Source of the DNA: Methylobacterium hispanicum
Lineage (GTDB): Bacteria > Pseudomonadota > Alphaproteobacteria > Rhizobiales > Beijerinckiaceae
Assembly (NCBI RefSeq): GCF_022179285.1
Contig: NZ_BPQO01000002.1
Span: 248,001 to 312,000 of the forward strand
Reading direction: 5' to 3'
Length of the DNA stretch: 64,000 bases
Shown here: piece after piece, positions 61,472-64,000 of the stretch
Layout: every line of letters begins with the position of its first letter
Position numbering within the stretch: the stretch's first letter is position 1
Notes under the pieces: model-generated
Database searches by the model: none
What the model was told of the DNA's origin: nothing
The model's input: the letters and a program-made list of their open reading frames with translations, nothing else
Translations under genes and position numbers: made by a program

Positions 61472-62332
61472 TCAGTGGCTGAGGAAGAGAGGTGCGGGGC
61501 TGTTGCGCAGGAGGGCTCGTGTGACGCCTCCGAAGAAGAATTCGCGGACCCGGGCGTGATGGTAGGCGCCCATGACGATCATGTCGGCGCGCAGGCGGCC
61601 TGCCTGGGCGCGCAGGGTGTCGGCGACGTCGCCGGCGCGGGGCAGGTCGGTGACGGCGACGCGCACGCCGTGGCGGGCGAGGTGGGGGGCGAACTCGGCG
61701 CCGGGGAGGCTTGCGTGGATCTCGGCCTCGGTCGCGACGGCCACGATCTCGACGGCCTCGGCGGCGCGCAGGAAGGGCAGGGCGTCGTTGGCGGCGCGCG
61801 CGGCGTGGGCGCTGCCGTCCCAGGCCAGCAGGATGCGCCGGGCTGCGAAGGCCGTGTGGGCCGGCGGCACCGCGATCACCGGACGCCCGCTGAAGAGGAG
61901 AGCCTTCTCGATGGTCTCCCGGTCGAGGTCGTAGGTCCGCGGCCCCGCGTCGAGGACCGTCAGATCGTGCAGCCGCGCCCGCTCGGCCAGCCGGCTCACC
62001 ACGTCCGGGTAGGACAGGCTCGGCGTCTCGGTCGTGCAGATCAATCCCGCCTGCGCGGCGTCGCCGGCCGCGCGCTCCGCGATCGACCGGGCCAGCGTGT
62101 CGAGCCGCCGGTCGATGACGGCGATGCCCGCATCGTCGAAGTCCCCGAGCCAAGCGTCGTCCCCCGAGAGGCGCCACGAGGTGGACTGGACGGTCAGGTG
62201 GGCGCCGGCCGCCCTGGCCAGCGTCAGACCGTAGCCGATGGCCGACGAGGCCGGCTCCCGCTCCCCCTCGACCGTGGTGCCGACGAGGACGTCGCGGATG
62301 CCGGCGAGCGCGGTTGCGGTGGTCGTGGGCAT
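61472..62332 (-). CDS. Tandem universal stress protein (UspA)
   Basis: A 286-residue protein of two UspA domains (about 12-150 and 160-286). The second has the ATP-binding-type signature [20 protein letters not shown] (G-x2-G-x9-G-S/T pattern), with [13 protein letters not shown] at its start. The first is more diverged. ATG 62332 has GGAG upstream. A FixK-like TTGA-N6-TCAA box is 54 bases before the start, fitting the known induction of tandem Usp proteins under low oxygen. It heads a probable operon with the phosphoribosyltransferase fusion and hydrolase. Confidence 0.88.
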   Translation of the reverse strand: MPTTTATALAGIRDVLVGTTVEGEREPASSAIGYGLTLARAAGAHLTVQSTSWRLSGDDAWLGDFDDAGIAVIDRRLDTLARSIAERAAGDAAQAGLICTTETPSLSYPDVVSRLAERARLHDLTVLDAGPRTYDLDRETIEKALLFSGRPVIAVPPAHTAFAARRILLAWDGSAHAARAANDALPFLRAAEAVEIVAVATEAEIHASLPGAEFAPHLARHGVRVAVTDLPRAGDVADTLRAQAGRLRADMIVMGAYHHARVREFFFGGVTRALLRNSPAPLFLSH

Positions 62333-62385
62333 GGGGTGTCTCCGATCCGGATGCCGCATGGTTCGGCGCTCCGGGGCGGGCGGCC

Positions 62386-62399
62386 TTGATCCAGCTCAA
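62386..62399 (-). promoter_or_regulatory. FixK/FNR-like box upstream of the Usp operon
   Basis: TTGATCCAGCTCAA is a TTGA-N6-TCAA site 54 bases before the usp ATG. It lies in the 305-base spacer shared with the divergent fixL gene, so it might also influence that gene, though at 239 bases distance. The rest of the spacer holds no gene I can support. Confidence 0.6.
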
Positions 62400-62637
62400 G
62401 TCTCGGCGTGCCGAACGATCGAGGACGTCCGGAGGCTCAGCTCTCGCGGGCCCGTGGCTCAGGGCGGATCGTCGTTTCCAGGCGGCCTGCCAGGCGGCTT
62501 GCGCGAGGTCGTGTCGCGTCTGCGGGGCTCTGTATCGGCGGGTGGACCGAAGCCTTCGCCGTCTTGTGTCCGGGCTGCGACATGTACAAGTTGTCACCCG
62601 GGGAGCTCTGGTCCGGGGTGTAGTCTCGGGATGTACG

Positions 62638-64000
62638 ATGACGAACAGTGCTGATGTGTCCGACATAGGACCAGATCGCACCGATACGCCGACCCTCGAC
62701 GAACTCCGGCAGACCCTCGACGAGATGGGCGTCTGCGTGTGGTCGCTGGATATCCCGACCGGCCGCGCCACGGTCTCGCCGACCTGCGCCCGCCTCTTCG
62801 GCGTATCGCCCCGGAAACTCACCACGTTCGCCGCCTCCCAGGCCCTGGTGCATCCCGACGACCGCCAGGCGCGGGCGGACGCTATCGACCGGGCGTTGCG
62901 GGAGGGCGGCAGCTACGAGGTCGATTACCGGGTCGTCCGGCCCGACGGGTCGCATTCCTGGCTGCGCTCGCGCGGGCGGGTGCAGCGCGATGCGCAGGGT
63001 CGGCCTTTCCGGCACCGCGGCGTCGTCCTCAGCATCGACGAGCAGAAGCGGGCCGAGGTGGACCTGCGCGCCCGCGAGGCGCACCTGCAATCGATCCTCG
63101 ACACCGTGCCCGAAGCCATGGTGGTGATCGATGAGGCGGGGCGCATCCACTCGTTCAGCGCTGCGGCCGAACGCCTCTTCGGCTACGCGGCCGCCGAGGT
63201 GACCGGGTGCAACGTCAGCATGCTGATGCCGCAGCCGATGCGGGGCGAGCACGACGGCTATCTCGACCGGTACCGCCGCACGCGCGAGCGCCGCATCATC
63301 GGCACCATCCGGGTCGTCACGGGCCAGCGCCGGGACGGCACGACCTTCCCGATGGAACTCGCCATCGGCGAGATGCGCTCGGGGGACCGGGTCTTCTTCA
63401 CCGGTTTCATCAACGACCTGACCGAGCACCAGCGCACGCAGGCGCGGCTTCAGGAGCTCCAGGCCGAGCTCGTCCACGTTTCCCGCCTCAGCGCGATGGG
63501 CGAGATGGCCTCGACGCTCGCCCACGAGCTGAACCAGCCGCTCGGCGCGATCGCCAACTACACCAAGGGCTGCCGCCGCCTCCTGGCCGATCCGAGCCCC
63601 GCAGCCATCGCCAAAGTGATGGAGGTCCTCGACAAGGCCGCCGAGCAGGCGCTGCGGGCCGGCCAGATCATCCGGCGGCTCCGCGAGTTCGTCGCTCGCG
63701 GCGAGACGGAGAAGCGGATCGAACCGGTCGCGCGGCTGATCGAGGAGGCGAGCGCGCTCGCCCTCGTCGGCGCCCGCGAGCAGGGGATCACCGCACATGT
63801 TGCGCTGGCTCCGAACACGGGCGCGGTCCTCGCCGACCGCGTGCAGGTTCAACAGGTTCTGATCAACCTGATGCGCAACGCCCGCGAGGCGATGCAGGAG
63901 GGCGGACGGCGCGAGCTGACCGTGGCGGCCCGCCCCGCCGGGCCGGAGACCGTCGAGATCGCCGTCTCGGATACGGGGCCCGGCATCGCGGGCGAGGTCG
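62638..64000 (+). CDS. fixL: FixL-type oxygen-sensing histidine kinase (3' end outside window)
   Basis: 454 codons are present before the window ends. A first PAS_3 domain (about 20-140, [20 protein letters not shown]) is followed by a haem-binding FixL PAS domain (about 145-265). The latter has [20 protein letters not shown], the segment that carries the proximal haem His, and [19 protein letters not shown]. The kinase domain has phospho-acceptor His in [17 protein letters not shown], then [12 protein letters not shown] and [11 protein letters not shown] of the ATPase domain. Oxygen binding to haem would inhibit autophosphorylation. The usual partner is FixJ, which activates fixK; it should lie just beyond the right edge. 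ATG 62638 gives the family start. Confidence 0.85.
   Translation, partial: MTNSADVSDIGPDRTDTPTLDELRQTLDEMGVCVWSLDIPTGRATVSPTCARLFGVSPRKLTTFAASQALVHPDDRQARADAIDRALREGGSYEVDYRVVRPDGSHSWLRSRGRVQRDAQGRPFRHRGVVLSIDEQKRAEVDLRAREAHLQSILDTVPEAMVVIDEAGRIHSFSAAAERLFGYAAAEVTGCNVSMLMPQPMRGEHDGYLDRYRRTRERRIIGTIRVVTGQRRDGTTFPMELAIGEMRSGDRVFFTGFINDLTEHQRTQARLQELQAELVHVSRLSAMGEMASTLAHELNQPLGAIANYTKGCRRLLADPSPAAIAKVMEVLDKAAEQALRAGQIIRRLREFVARGETEKRIEPVARLIEEASALALVGAREQGITAHVALAPNTGAVLADRVQVQQVLINLMRNAREAMQEGGRRELTVAARPAGPETVEIAVSDTGPGIAGEV

Overview
The window is high-GC DNA read on both strands, and its gene content (sulfite oxidase SorA, ECF sigma/anti-sigma pairs, bacteriophytochrome, HWE-type kinases, FixL, glutaredoxin-MauE membrane protein) fits a Methylobacterium-like alphaproteobacterium of the Hyphomicrobiales. 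That placement is inference from families and base composition, not from a marker gene.

Positions 1-12,800 form a sulfur and thiol-redox region. A sulfite oxidase operon (sorA and the start of a probable cytochrome partner) sits beside an ECF sigma/anti-sigma pair. A BigR/SqrR-type ArsR regulator follows with the two cysteines expected of a persulfide sensor. A QseBC/PmrAB-like two-component system is divergent from a dsbD - dsbA-like - L,D-transpeptidase - DsrE operon, with a CTTAAG-N5-CTTAAG box between them. A second operon (two YeeE/YedE half-transporters, TauE/SafE, persulfide-dioxygenase-like hydrolase, rhodanese) starts behind a large palindrome sharing a spaced motif with the bigR promoter. 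Together this looks like a sulfide/sulfite detoxification and periplasmic thiol regulon.

Positions 12,850-20,900 hold a potassium channel with a zinc-ribbon tail and two nearly identical nhaA genes in opposite orientation flanking a SulP anion transporter. Each nhaA has a conserved, structured 5' leader. A DUF2254 membrane protein follows.

Positions 20,900-37,700 are rich in signalling: a NarL-type system, an orphan receiver, an XRE-PAS-PAS regulator divergent from a bacteriophytochrome hybrid kinase, and a CHASE-PAS hybrid kinase split by an in-frame amber codon. Small stress-type proteins lie among them (Rmf/CrpP-like, PRC-barrel, Gly/Tyr-rich secreted protein, two 70-residue paralogous membrane proteins), with several decayed gene fragments.

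Positions 37,700-44,956 are the end of an integrated element: small unknown genes, a phage-like operon with a Cro-like regulator, a HIRAN-domain protein and excisionase-like proteins, and a tyrosine recombinase. It ends at the 3' part of a tRNA-Val(GAC), an attachment-site remnant. I did not find the other end, so the element may extend left beyond the window.

Positions 45,000-64,000 look like chromosomal backbone plus a low-oxygen gene block: RecD2, SCO1/PCuAC copper chaperones, a GGDEF-EAL protein, small secreted proteins, then Hsp20, two acyl-activating enzymes, an alpha/beta hydrolase, a phosphoribosyltransferase-erythromycin esterase fusion and a tandem UspA protein. Three TTGM-N6-TCAA boxes of FixK/FNR type precede hsp20, the acyl-ligase operon and usp, and a FixL oxygen-sensor kinase runs off the right edge. 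No CRISPR array, rRNA, complete tRNA or recognisable insertion sequence was seen.
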